Assembly (NCBI RefSeq): GCF_023630205.1 | Contig: NZ_JALPRR010000001.1 | Coordinates: 868,001-932,000 of the forward strand | Source: Pontibacter ruber | Lineage (GTDB): Bacteria > Bacteroidota > Bacteroidia > Cytophagales > Hymenobacteraceae | Length of the DNA: 64,000 bases | Direction: 5' to 3' | Part shown: piece after piece, positions 53,940 to 63,060 of the stretch | Position numbering within the stretch: position 1 is the first letter of the stretch | Layout of the letters: every line of letters starts with the position of its first letter | Program-made: the position numbers and the translations under genes | The notes under the pieces: generated by a model | Told to the model about the DNA's origin: nothing | Databases searched by the model: none | Seen by the model: the letters and a program-made list of their open reading frames with translations, nothing else

Positions 53940-54965
53940 TTATAGTTGTTGCGGTATTTTGATGGTAGTGGTAAAGGTACTGTCCTGCTGGCTGGTGCTA
54001 AGCAGGTCCTGGCGGGCATAAAGCAAGTATAGCCGGCGGCGCACCGAGTCCAGGCCGAAGCCGGTGCCTTTGCGAGGCTGCTGTGTGGCCGGGTCGTAAG
54101 GGTTTTGCGTGGTGATAACCAGGTTCTGACCTTCGGCAGCTGCTTTTATACTTATTTCTGTTTCGCCTACTGTATCATACAGCCCGAATTTGATGGCATT
54201 TTCCACGACCGGTTGCAGCAGCAGGGCGGGCAGGTGCATCGGCAGGCTTTCTTCCCGTGCATCTATTTTTACGCTCAGGCGGTGCCCGAAACGCACTTTC
54301 TCAATATCCAGGTATAGCTGCAGTTGCTTCAGTTCATCGGCCAGCGGCACCTGTTGCTGGTTGTCCTGCCGCAGGGTTCCGCGCAGGAAATCGGAAAGCT
54401 GCTGCACCATGCTGCGGGCCTGCTCCGGCCTGGCTACCACCAGCGCACTAATGGAGTTGAGGCTGTTGAAGAGAAAATGCGGCTGCAGTTGCTGGCGCAG
54501 GTTAAAGAGCTCGGCCTCCCGGGCTATCTTCTCGGTAGCAGCCTTCCGGTCCTCGGCTTCCTGCAACTCACGGGTATAAAACCACAGCCAGGTCAGCAGC
54601 AGCATCAGCAGGATCATCAGCCAGGCAAACGCCATGCGCACAGCCAACGTATGATCTACAAAAGCCAGGTAACTGGTCTCTCCTCTGAACACTTTTCCAA
54701 TGCCCCAGTAAAAGAGCGCTATACTTATACCAGCCATCCCCAGGCTCCATCCCAGCAGGAAAGTACCTTGCCTTATACTTGGCTGGTAAAAGCGCAAGCC
54801 TGTGCCCATGGCATAGCCCCCCATAGCCAGCAGCAGATTGGTGAGCAACGCATCTGTTATGGTTATAGTTGATCCGAAGCCAACAGGCCACAGTACAAGT
54901 GCTTGCACCACCGCCCACAGCAGTGCCCAGCCCAGGTAGATCAGGATCAGACGGTGAGGAGACAT
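53940..54965 (-). CDS. LytS/YpdA-type sensor histidine kinase
   Basis: 341 residues. Four hydrophobic segments (about 8-28, 37-55, 68-88, 110-130) form the sensor in the inner membrane; a short coiled linker leads to the His_kinase domain with LRQQLQPHFLFNSLNSI (His163), and a HATPase_c domain follows (VVENAIKFGLYD, GTGFGLDSVRRRL). It phosphorylates the LytTR regulator encoded 2 bases downstream. Together with the LiaF-like gene further upstream it forms a cell-envelope-stress-like unit, although the ligand is unknown. Confidence 0.94.
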   Translation of the reverse strand: MSPHRLILIYLGWALLWAVVQALVLWPVGFGSTITITDALLTNLLLAMGGYAMGTGLRFYQPSIRQGTFLLGWSLGMAGISIALFYWGIGKVFRGETSYLAFVDHTLAVRMAFAWLMILLMLLLTWLWFYTRELQEAEDRKAATEKIAREAELFNLRQQLQPHFLFNSLNSISALVVARPEQARSMVQQLSDFLRGTLRQDNQQQVPLADELKQLQLYLDIEKVRFGHRLSVKIDAREESLPMHLPALLLQPVVENAIKFGLYDTVGETEISIKAAAEGQNLVITTQNPYDPATQQPRKGTGFGLDSVRRRLYLLYARQDLLSTSQQDSTFTTTIKIPQQL

Positions 54966-55007
54966 GGCTGGAAGTTAGAAAGTTTAGGAGTTAGAGAGTT
55001 AGAAAGC

Positions 55008-55031
55008 AGAGACGCAATACGTTGCGTCTCT
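55008..55031. repeat. Interspersed hairpin repeat (agagacgcaa/ttgcgtctct)
   Basis: 10-bp arms 55008-55017 and 55022-55031 around TACG, preceded by an imperfect tandem repeat of about 9 bases (gttagaaag, gttagagag, gttagaaag at 54974-55006). It resembles REP/MITE-like palindromes known from many bacterial genomes. Confidence 0.7.
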
Positions 55032-55072
55032 ACCGCTAGGGAATCAGGTATCGAACAACGAGTGGCCTTACT

Positions 55073-55930
55073 TTAATAGCTCTTGATGTTCAGGCCACCA
55101 AACAGCGTCGTACCTTTCAGGATCAGTACTTTGTTCGGGTCGTAGCCATGTGGCAAGGCTGGGCGCTTATCGTCTATACCTCCCAGAATAGCTACCATCT
55201 CCGACTTTATCTGCCAGTGCGGCGGCACGATCAGGGTAGTGCCCCCGAATATCTGCGTTGACTCCAGCACAACAGGATGTTGCATATCGGCCTGCATCAG
55301 GTTCAGCTCTGTGCCGCCAAACACGCTCACCACATCGCCGCCTTTGAAGTTTTTAGTGATGATGTTTTTCTTAACGCCTCCAAAAATAGCGGTGCTGTCC
55401 ACGTAATCTTCCACGGAAGCAGCCTGCTCCGGAGCACCGGCATAAGCATCTGAAGTATAAGCGCCGGTATAGTTCGTATAGTCAGTTTGGCCGGGGTAAG
55501 CACCTGTAGCGGGGTCCGTGTAATATCCTGTTGCCTCGTTTGCTGTTTGTGTTGGTGCAGGCCCTGCTCCCACCTGGTTTTCCCAGGGATGGCGTCTTTT
55601 AGGGCGCAGCATCAGCCACAGACCAAGACCGATAATGAGAATAGGCCAGAAAAAGCGTCTCAGGCTGAAGTCGAAGAAGAAGTATTCGTCCAGCAGAAAA
55701 ACGCTGCCTATGACTACCAGCACCAGCCAGCCCGGCTTCTGGAACGAATGACGAAAGCCCAGGAACAGACCCAGCACGATCAAAAACATCTGCCAGGTAA
55801 ACACCCAGGAAGGTAAAAAGAATGCATTCATTTTAGCGGCCAGCAGCAATACGCCGATCACCACCAGCACCAGGCCTCCGGCTACTTTGCCTGACTGCCT
55901 GCCGGATGAGTTAAAGTCTCTATTTTTCAT
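55073..55930 (-). CDS. LiaF-like cell-envelope stress protein (DUF5668 + LiaF C-terminal domain)
   Basis: 285 residues. Residues 15-105 have four hydrophobic helices of the LiaI/LiaF transmembrane (DUF5668) type (GGLVLVVIGVLLLAAKM, WQMFLIVLGLFLGF, FFWPILIIGLGLWLML). A Tyr/Thr-rich linker follows, then the LiaF C-terminal beta domain (AIFGGVKKNIITKNFKGGDVVSVFGGTELNL, TTLIVPPHWQIKSEMVAILGGI). LiaF proteins modulate a kinase that senses wall damage. The kinase/regulator pair lies downstream on the same strand with a short repeat between. Function in Bacteroidota is by analogy. Confidence 0.88.
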   Translation of the reverse strand: MKNRDFNSSGRQSGKVAGGLVLVVIGVLLLAAKMNAFFLPSWVFTWQMFLIVLGLFLGFRHSFQKPGWLVLVVIGSVFLLDEYFFFDFSLRRFFWPILIIGLGLWLMLRPKRRHPWENQVGAGPAPTQTANEATGYYTDPATGAYPGQTDYTNYTGAYTSDAYAGAPEQAASVEDYVDSTAIFGGVKKNIITKNFKGGDVVSVFGGTELNLMQADMQHPVVLESTQIFGGTTLIVPPHWQIKSEMVAILGGIDDKRPALPHGYDPNKVLILKGTTLFGGLNIKSY

Positions 55931-56419
55931 GTTTTATTCGGTTTAGAGTTATTGTCTGCACCAAAAGTATAATAACCAGGCAGCCCTCACAACGGCTATT
56001 AGGCTGACTTGGGCAAGAAGTCGGTAAACGACGGGTTGGTGTCGGTAAAGCAAACTTACCTTTTATTTGCCGCTGTCCAAGTACGGACGACAGGAAAGGC
56101 ATGAGCTGTTTGGATAAGTATGGATGAAAATAGTCATCAGTGTTTTCTCTCATCCTTCGCCTGCCAGTAGTTCTTCTCCTTCACCCTTTTTACAAAAACC
56201 CGGCTCGTATAAAATTTTAATACATACTATAAAAAGCGGTTAGTTCAGCTATTACAGAAGGTGTTTAGGTATGTGTAACAAAGCAGCATGCTGGCAGCCC
56301 GGATAATGCAAAGCCGTACATTGATTTGAGGAGGACAAAATTAAAATAACAGCTAATTTAAAGCCGCACGCCAGTGGGCAGCGGTGTATTATCATTTTTA
56401 ATAATTAATTTTCTTGCCA
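55931..56419. other. Divergent intergenic region, no gene
   Basis: 489 bases, increasingly A+T-rich to the right. It holds the promoter at 55962-55992 on the minus strand. No gene, repeat or RNA was recognised in the remainder. Confidence 0.4.
55962..55992 (-). promoter_or_regulatory. Bacteroidota promoter of the LiaF-like gene
   Basis: On the minus strand TTG (55990-55992), 20-base spacer, TACTTTTG (55962-55969), 32 bases before ATG 55930. Confidence 0.55.
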
Positions 56420-57541
56420 ATGACGCGACCTTTACAACTTTTGGCAATTTGCCTGTTATTTACCCTTTGCTGCTGCTCTGCTATACTGGCCCAGCCCTCT
56501 GAACCACTTGCCACCACCAAAGCACCTTGGTCAGTTGGGACCAATGCATACTATGGGGCTTTGTTTCGTTACAAAACCGGGATGTCAGCGCTTAACTTTA
56601 CGCATCCCTATGGGTTTGAAGTGTATGCCAACAAACACACCATCGGGAAGCATACGTGGGAGCGGCTCTATAATTATCCCCATGTAGGCTTTGCCTTATC
56701 CTATTATAACTACGGTGTTCCGGACGAACTGGGCGAGGCAGTTTCGCTGACAACTTACCTGGATAACTCGCTTTGGCAGTTCAGAAAAAGTAGCCTGCGC
56801 TTTAACCTCGGAACCGGCCTGGTATACTCTACCCGCCATTATACCCCCGGCAGCAACGAACAAAACTATGCAATCGGAAGTAAATTCGCCTTTGTGCTTC
56901 TTGGGACTGTACGCTATGAGTTCCCGGTGAAGGAACATGTATATATGAACCTGAACCTGGCTTTCCGGCATTTTTCCAACGGAGCCTTAAACAAGCCGAA
57001 CAACGGAATGAACTTCCCTTTGGTAGGGGTGGGGGTGCGGTACCAGCCAGGAGAGGTCAGGTTGCTGGATGTTCAGGATACCCTGGCCTCTTCTATAGAC
57101 AAGCGTCTTCATTTTAACCTGAGATTGGCTGCCGGCGTGAAGGAAGTACTTCGGATTGATGAGAAACACCCGATGTATACGCTTTCGGTATATGCCAGCA
57201 AAAGGCTGACGCAAACGAATACATTATTAGTCGGTGCGGATGGTTTTCGTGACTCGGCACTTCCAGAAGAGTATATAAATCGGGGGCTACCTGTGCCTTC
57301 TGAATTGTCGGATCAGCGGTTGGCAGGCGTAACTGTTGGGCACGAGCTTCACCTGGACAGGCTCTCGTTTGTTTTTCAGTTAGGCCGTTACATCTATCAG
57401 CCCTATGATCTGTATCCCGACTATTACCAGCGCTATGGCTTTCAGTACAAGCTTTGCCAGAACGCTTCTGCAGGCGTCACGCTTCTGGCACATACCCGTA
57501 CTGCTCACGTCATTGAATGGGGTCTTGGTCTTCATATATAA
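56420..57541 (+). CDS. PagL-like acyloxyacyl hydrolase (lipid A deacylase family)
   Basis: 373 residues. Signal peptide (MTRPLQLLAICLLFTLCCCS, ending near AILAQ) and an outer-membrane barrel. The block AFRHFSNGALNKPNNGMNF (His184, Ser186) matches the PagL/acyloxyacyl-hydrolase active-site motif, which removes a 3-O-acyl chain from lipid A. It is about twice as long as PagL, as is usual in Bacteroidota; the extra C-terminal half has more strands. The first ATG is 56420; the frame opens at TTG 56414. The location in the outer membrane and motif make LPS remodelling the likely role. Confidence 0.85.
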   Translation: MTRPLQLLAICLLFTLCCCSAILAQPSEPLATTKAPWSVGTNAYYGALFRYKTGMSALNFTHPYGFEVYANKHTIGKHTWERLYNYPHVGFALSYYNYGVPDELGEAVSLTTYLDNSLWQFRKSSLRFNLGTGLVYSTRHYTPGSNEQNYAIGSKFAFVLLGTVRYEFPVKEHVYMNLNLAFRHFSNGALNKPNNGMNFPLVGVGVRYQPGEVRLLDVQDTLASSIDKRLHFNLRLAAGVKEVLRIDEKHPMYTLSVYASKRLTQTNTLLVGADGFRDSALPEEYINRGLPVPSELSDQRLAGVTVGHELHLDRLSFVFQLGRYIYQPYDLYPDYYQRYGFQYKLCQNASAGVTLLAHTRTAHVIEWGLGLHI

Positions 57542-57743
57542 ATGTCAGTATATATAGCCGCTGGTAGCAGGACCAAAAGGCGAAGCATCTACTATAGCCG
57601 GCTGCAGTAAAAAGCATAAAATACAGACTTGCCCATGCATTTAGTTTACACAACTTTTTCAGGATAAGCCAAATGAGGTCACAGCACAGGTTCAGAACGC
57701 TGCCTCTTTTCTGGCGTAATTACGAAGTATACTTTTATACCTG

Positions 57744-58880
57744 ATGAAGAGAAGGACCGGCATCTGCCTGCATGTACTTGGCTTACTAATACTTCAGGTT
57801 ACGCTGGCAGGGTGTTCCCTGCTGAACCTTGCTCCCCAGGTAGGTGCCGAACCGAAGGGGGCTCGACTAAAGGCCATACAGAACTCCCCCAACTACCAGT
57901 ATGGTCAGTTCCGGAACCTGGTGCCAACCAAAACAGGCCTCGACTTTTTAGGCTATGCTAAGGTAATTTCGGTTAAGCTTGCCGGTAAGTTTTTCGGTGA
58001 CAACGACAACCAGGAGCCCAACTGGGAAATTCCGGTGCTGAAACTTGACCTCCGGCAGTATGACGCAGACCAGGATACGGCTACTGTTATTTCCTGGCTC
58101 GGGCACTCCGCGTTACTGGTTCAGATAGATGGCAAGCGCCTGCTACTGGACCCCATGCTGAACGGCTTTGCCTCCCCTGTCAGCTTTGTTGGTCCCAAGC
58201 GTTTCTCCGCATTGGCCATTACGGCAGAAGAATTGCCCCCGATTGATGCCATTCTGATATCCCACGACCATTATGACCATCTCGACTATGGCTCCATCAA
58301 GAAACTGAATGAGAAGACCAGGCACTTTTTTGTACCCCTCGGGGTTGGAGCTCACCTGGAGCGTTGGGGCGTGCCGGCCGAAAAGATAACTGAACTGGAC
58401 TGGTGGCAGGAAGCTTCTTTTAAAGGATTAACATTTGCTGCCACGCCATCGCGGCATTTCTCCGGCCGCGGCGTTGGCATCAGTATGCAAACCCTCTGGA
58501 GCTCCTGGGTGATTATGGGCCGCAAAGACAGGATCTTTTTCAGCGGCGACTCGGGGTACTTCTCCGGCTTTAAAGAGATTGGCAACAAGTATGGCCCCTT
58601 TGCTATTACCCTGATGGAGTGCGGCCAGTACAACGAGCTTTGGCCCGACATCCACATGATGCCTGAGCAAACCGTGCAGGCCCACCTCGACCTGAAGGGC
58701 AAGCTGCTCATGCCCATCCACTGGGGCGCCTTCGACCTAACCACGTATGCCTGGACTGACCCTATAGAACGGGCAACCAAAGAAGCTGATCGTTTAAAGG
58801 TGCCCATTACCACACCAAGAATAGGAGAGTCAGTAATACTGCACCACTACATACCTGCAAAAGTTTGGTGGCAGAAGTAA
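57744..58880 (+). CDS. MBL-fold lipoprotein, NAPE-PLD/UlaG-like metallohydrolase
   Basis: 378 residues. Lipobox (GLLILQVTLAGCSLL, Cys24). The metal site is complete: HSALL, ISHDHYDHLD (His174, His176, Asp178, His179), SRHFSGRG, FSGDSGYF, MPIHWGAF. The order and the N-terminal helical region resemble the bacterial homologues of N-acyl-phosphatidylethanolamine phospholipase D. It would act in the periplasm or outer membrane on a phosphodiester or lactone; the substrate is unknown. With the PagL-like gene 200 bases upstream it may belong to lipid remodelling (inference). Confidence 0.88.
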   Translation: MKRRTGICLHVLGLLILQVTLAGCSLLNLAPQVGAEPKGARLKAIQNSPNYQYGQFRNLVPTKTGLDFLGYAKVISVKLAGKFFGDNDNQEPNWEIPVLKLDLRQYDADQDTATVISWLGHSALLVQIDGKRLLLDPMLNGFASPVSFVGPKRFSALAITAEELPPIDAILISHDHYDHLDYGSIKKLNEKTRHFFVPLGVGAHLERWGVPAEKITELDWWQEASFKGLTFAATPSRHFSGRGVGISMQTLWSSWVIMGRKDRIFFSGDSGYFSGFKEIGNKYGPFAITLMECGQYNELWPDIHMMPEQTVQAHLDLKGKLLMPIHWGAFDLTTYAWTDPIERATKEADRLKVPITTPRIGESVILHHYIPAKVWWQK

Positions 58881-59714
58881 CGGCTAAGATGATTCCTAAG
58901 TACTAAGTTGTTTTTCCTCCTATAAGGATATAGCTCACAATGATAGCTACTATTACAGCATTATTTTCTATTATATATACTGCACAATAAGACTTTAACT
59001 ACTTGAAAGATAAAGGCATATAAATAAAAAAGGTTAAAAATTCACTATATCAATCAGCAAATACTCGTTTAAGATTATAGATACATGAATTAATTCTATT
59101 TATCTATAGACTTGTTCATCTATTGTGTCATAGTTATTACAGAGATAGTTAATAACTATTAAGTATTCTATAGACAGATACTTAGGATAAGTATGTTGCT
59201 TTAAAGTTGTCTATTTTGTTTCTGGGATTACACATTAAGGGAATCGTTAGCTTTTGGCTTAACGGTTGTTTCATTGGCACATTTGCATAGTATACTACGA
59301 CCCAACTATTTATGCTGATCAGCATCCTTCACCCTTTGTCTATCTACAGCAATCAAAATTTCCAGCTGATCAGGTTCATTTAAGTAGCTGACACTAGTCT
59401 TTACCCTGGCGACTTTTAAATGAATTTGTAAACATTATACAAATAAGGTCCCTCAAAGTACCCGGAATAATTGCAGTGCTATTGTTAAAAATTACCGGGT
59501 AAGTGCCAGCATTGCTGCTCCTGATAAGAATGCATGGTAGTGGCTTCTGTTATTGGTCCATGCTGCCATCACACAATTAGCAGGTATAAACCTGGCGGAA
59601 AGCAAATCTGAGAAAGGCTATTAAAACAGCGTAACTTCTAAACCTCCTCCTCAATCACTGTTCGTACTCATTCTATTCTTACTCATTCTAGAACAAGTTT
59701 AACTTATAAAAATT
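58881..59714. other. 834-base A+T-rich gene-free island
   Basis: No open frame, RNA or known repeat was recognised. A+T content is visibly higher than in the flanking DNA, particularly at 58950-59200, with short words such as tctatagac repeated at 59102-59110 and 59167-59175. It may be a decayed acquisition or a long regulatory or noncoding region. Confidence 0.45.
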
Positions 59715-60452
59715 ATGAAAAAGCTGATAGCAGAATTTTTTGGAACCTCCTGGCTGGTATTGGGAGGTTGTGGAAGTGCGGTGCTGGCAGCTGCCTATCC
59801 CGAATTAGGAATCGGTTTTGTAGGCGTATCGCTGGCTTTTGGCTTATCGGTGCTCACCATGGCTTACGCAATAGGCCACATCTCCGGCTGCCACCTGAAC
59901 CCGGCCGTTTCGATTGGGCTGTGGGTTGGCGGGCGCTTCGATAAAAAAGAGCTTCTGCCCTACATCATCGCCCAGGTAACAGGTGCCATTGTCGGTGCCG
60001 GCATCCTCTACCTGATCGCTACCGGGAAGCCTGAATTTGAAACAGGTGGCTTTGCGGCAAACGGCTACGGAGAACACTCTCCCGGCGGCTACAGCTTAGT
60101 AGCGGCCCTGGTAACGGAGGTGGTCCTGACTTTCATGTTTTTATTTATTATCCTGGGGTCTACCTACCCTAAAGCGCCCGCCGGGCTGGCCGGTATTGCT
60201 GTTGGCCTTGGTTTAACACTGGTGCATTTGGTCAGCATTCCGGTTACCAATACATCTGTGAATCCCGCCCGAAGCACCAGCCAGGCTATTTTTGCCGGTG
60301 GTTGGGCCATCGAACAGTTGTGGCTATTTTGGGTAGCCCCCATTGTGGGAGCAGTTCTTGCCGGCATAGTCTACAACTACATCTGTCCGGCTGAACAAGC
60401 GGAAGAAACTATTAAAATGCCTGTTAAGGCCGAGCCACAACTTCAGCATTAA
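59715..60452 (+). CDS. aqpZ: Aquaporin Z
   Basis: 245 residues, six membrane helices. Both NPA boxes are seen: GCHLNPAVS (Asn62) and SVNPARST (Asn183, Arg186 of the selectivity filter); the aromatic/His filter residues and the start [23 protein letters not shown] are those of AqpZ, a water channel of the inner membrane. The C-terminus is hydrophilic. It is monocistronic, with a hairpin at 60541-60570. Confidence 0.96.
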   Translation: MKKLIAEFFGTSWLVLGGCGSAVLAAAYPELGIGFVGVSLAFGLSVLTMAYAIGHISGCHLNPAVSIGLWVGGRFDKKELLPYIIAQVTGAIVGAGILYLIATGKPEFETGGFAANGYGEHSPGGYSLVAALVTEVVLTFMFLFIILGSTYPKAPAGLAGIAVGLGLTLVHLVSIPVTNTSVNPARSTSQAIFAGGWAIEQLWLFWVAPIVGAVLAGIVYNYICPAEQAEETIKMPVKAEPQLQH

Positions 60453-60777
60453 CGCTGCCCCCTATTTTGGTTATAATACGCTTCTTACCAAGACGCTCTT
60501 CCGTCTCCCACCCTGGACACTCAATTCAAGTTTAAAATTTGTTCTATGGCGATAAATCTCGCCATAGAACATTAAAGTAACTTAAATATGAAAATCATGC
60601 ACACAAACTATTTATTCCTGTCAATAGAAGCAGACTACAGCTGTTTTAAGCGCGAAATAGTGTAAGTATAAACGCTGCATTTGTTGTATTGAATATCCTA
60701 TAGCTTAAAAGCCAGCCCTTAGAGTGACCGCCCAAAGCGACAAACAGGTGAAAAGATTTACGTAATCAATAGAGAAA
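60453..60777. other. Intergenic region after aqpZ
   Basis: 325 bases without a gene; holds the hairpin at 60541-60570 and one AAGTATA at 60664-60670. Confidence 0.4.
60541..60570 (+). terminator. Hairpin after aqpZ
   Basis: Perfect 12-bp stem gttctatggcga (60541-60552) with its complement (60559-60570), 6-base loop; preceded by aaaattt, followed by an A/T-rich stretch without a T-run. Confidence 0.6.
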
Positions 60778-61509
60778 ATGCGCCAACAGCCCACCAGTGG
60801 AACAACTGCTTTCCGGATAGCGTACCCGAGGACTGGATTAAAATGGCTACCGGTAATTATAAGTATCCTGCTATCGCTGGCTTCCTGCCGTCCCCCGTTA
60901 GCTACCACATCTCCCCGTTACCTGCCGGATGGAAAGTATAAAATCAAGGAAGGAGGAAAAGTAAGAGAAGCAACTGTTTTCAACTATAACGATACTGCTT
61001 TCCTACTCCTGGATAACGGGCGCACACTTATTCCAGCCGCTAAGTATTTAGACGCCAACATTAAAAGTGCTTTTGTAAACAAGGCCTTCGGGTTGAACGT
61101 GATCACAGTGCCCTTTAAATTTCGACCGGCGAAGGGGGATGAACCGCATCAACTCAACACTACCTTCAATGCAGCGCTTGCCGCAGGTTTTCGGAGCGAC
61201 CGGTATACCTATAAAAAAGTGACTTTGGCTCCAGGGGTGCAAAAGCGCGACCGGTTCCACAGTGGTTACGGGGGAAGCCTGTTTTTAGGAGCCGGTACCG
61301 TTTTGGTCCGGAATGCCTTTATTCAGAACGCGCTGCCACACGACTACGACGGCCTTGTTGTGTACTATGGAGGATCTTTGGTTTTAGGTTTGGGGAGGTT
61401 CAATACAGGTATAGCGTTGGGCTTCGACCTGCTCACGGATAAGTACGCAAAGCAATGGCTTTACCAGAACGAACCCTGGATAGGGGCAGTCCTCGGCGTT
61501 AAGCTATAA
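60778..61509 (+). CDS. Hypothetical lipoprotein with C-terminal barrel-like region
   Basis: 243 residues. After an unusually long 20-residue N-region comes a hydrophobic segment and lipobox (VIISILLSLASCRP, Cys37). Residues 45-110 look like a small beta domain (YKIKEGGKVREATVFNYNDTAFLLLDNGRTLIP); the last 110 residues have Gly/Tyr-rich strands (GGSLFLGAGTVLVRNAFIQ, YYGGSLVLGLGRFNTGIALGFDLL) typical of an outer-membrane barrel or anchored fragment. No family is recognised. The long N-terminus suggests the true start might be further in, but no other ATG precedes the signal segment. Confidence 0.6.
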   Translation: MRQQPTSGTTAFRIAYPRTGLKWLPVIISILLSLASCRPPLATTSPRYLPDGKYKIKEGGKVREATVFNYNDTAFLLLDNGRTLIPAAKYLDANIKSAFVNKAFGLNVITVPFKFRPAKGDEPHQLNTTFNAALAAGFRSDRYTYKKVTLAPGVQKRDRFHSGYGGSLFLGAGTVLVRNAFIQNALPHDYDGLVVYYGGSLVLGLGRFNTGIALGFDLLTDKYAKQWLYQNEPWIGAVLGVKL

Positions 61510-61651
61510 TGGTATCTATGCTCATGAGTATACTTCAGGCCATCTATAAGAGTCCACTATTAATGTAATTATCAGGCGAACACTAGGATGCCTAATAACA
61601 GTATACGCTGTAAGCGAAGTATACCTGAATCAGTGCGAATTTCACAGCATA

Positions 61652-62167
61652 CTATTGAGCTCCGGATTGAGCTCCTGCAGGAGGCGTAAACGTGTAGCCT
61701 AACTGCCGGAGCGCATCCGCTTCATTATAAAAAGTAATGCTCTTTACAATTTTGCCATTCTCTACCTGGTAATTCGTGTTTGCCCAAATTGTTACAGGGC
61801 CTTTGCCGTCTTTGAATCTGATTTCCAGTTCTGCCCAGTTGGCTACCCAATTCCCTTTGTTGTCTCCTTCCGGAATCGTTACACTTGCAAATCTGGACCG
61901 GTTATATTGGATTTTCTCATATAGATTTGTGGCGTTGGCTTTCCAGTTCTGAACCGCCTGTTCTTTTCTGATCGAGTCTCCGTAAGATGGTCCCATGCCG
62001 ATGTAATTATCCCCCAGATAGTTGCTCATGGCTTCATAATCCAGGTTCTCCACAGATTTAATATAATTTTTTACTAATTCTATATTCTCACTTTTATCAT
62101 TGTCAGTGGATGATGTACAGGCAAACAAGCTTGTACTTACTACCAACAAAAGGATCAGACGTTTCAT
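61652..62167 (-). CDS. Lipoprotein with SnoaL/NTF2-like domain
   Basis: 171 residues. Lipobox MKRLILLLVVSTSLFACTSS (Cys17). The rest (LVKNYIKSVENLDYEAMSNYLGDNYIGMGPSYGD ... IVKSITFYNEADALRQLGY) is an NTF2/SnoaL-like cone domain, of which many bacterial members are ligand-binding or isomerase-like with unassigned activity. The C-terminus is Pro/Ala/Gln-rich. ATG 62167 starts the signal peptide; the open frame continues 49 codons upstream, without a protein-like sequence. Confidence 0.78.
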   Translation of the reverse strand: MKRLILLLVVSTSLFACTSSTDNDKSENIELVKNYIKSVENLDYEAMSNYLGDNYIGMGPSYGDSIRKEQAVQNWKANATNLYEKIQYNRSRFASVTIPEGDNKGNWVANWAELEIRFKDGKGPVTIWANTNYQVENGKIVKSITFYNEADALRQLGYTFTPPAGAQSGAQ

Positions 62168-62359
62168 GATTTCTATACTTTGATGTTTAGTTTGAAAGTT
62201 AAAGTCATTTGGGATAGCTGCCATACTCCTACATAATGTATTCGGCGCAGTGCAGGCATTGCCGGCTATACTTGTCCCGCCGTTAGTCTGAGAGCAGGTA
62301 GGTGTGGTATACATTAAACTGCCTGGTTTACTTGTCCGGATATACCCAACAGTACAACT

Positions 62360-62881
62360 TTATTTAATGGTGTATCCTTTTCCTTCTATACATCCGGAGA
62401 AGGCTCTGATATAGCGGCTCCAGTTTTCCTGCTCCTGGGCACTAACACCTGCCTGTATCTGCTCTTGCTCTGCCTTCTCTTGCTTTTTACCTTTACGCCT
62501 GCCTGCTACAACTCCTGTAAGTCCACCAATTAGTGCACCCTCACCAGCACCGCCACCTACAATTGCTCCAATGGCTGCTCCTGCCGCTGCACCAGCAGCT
62601 CCGCCTTTTAACGCCTCACCGGTTGAGCTTGTCTCTGTAGGTGCAGGCCCCTGTACTTTGGGCATGTTGGCCGGGTCGAGGCCTGTTTGTTGTTTTGCCC
62701 ACTCATAGCACGCTGCTTCATCTTTCTGTTGCTGGTCGCTACTTTGCCCCTTTGCCGGGTATACATACAAATTCATGCTTCTCGATATACTTTGCGCTGC
62801 TAATTGGCTTGCAAAAACCGCCAGGAAGAAAACCGGAAGGATCAAGAAAGAGCATTTACTGATGAAATTATGTGTCTTCAT
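62360..62881 (-). CDS. Exported glycine-zipper protein
   Basis: 173 residues. Signal peptide (SFLILPVFFLAVFASQLAAQ) and a central glycine zipper (GGAAGAAAGAAIGAIVGGGAGEGALIGGL, about 95-123) like those of OmpA-type and Rcn/YMGG lipoproteins, flanked by a polar N-part (with YEWAKQQTGLDPANMP) and a Lys/Glu/Gln-rich coil, ending CIEGKGYTIK. Two Cys (about 58 and 164) could form a disulfide. Such zippers pack into membranes or other zippers; the role here is unknown. Confidence 0.75.
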   Translation of the reverse strand: MKTHNFISKCSFLILPVFFLAVFASQLAAQSISRSMNLYVYPAKGQSSDQQQKDEAACYEWAKQQTGLDPANMPKVQGPAPTETSSTGEALKGGAAGAAAGAAIGAIVGGGAGEGALIGGLTGVVAGRRKGKKQEKAEQEQIQAGVSAQEQENWSRYIRAFSGCIEGKGYTIK

Positions 62882-63060
62882 TTCCTATAAATTAAAACGA
62901 GCAATAACTACACATAGAACGATGATCTGAAAAGACCATACTGCCTTGGATAAACGTACATAACGCCTGCCACTGCCAGGAAGTAGAAGCCGGAAAACAG
63001 CTGATCCGGCAAATTTGTGATGTATAATCTAATTAGACTATAAAGTATAAACCTTGTAAA

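Noticed and set aside
60705..60908. 67-codon minus-strand frame
   Set aside because: It mostly overlaps the start of the lipoprotein gene at 60778 in antisense and has no signal or family feature.
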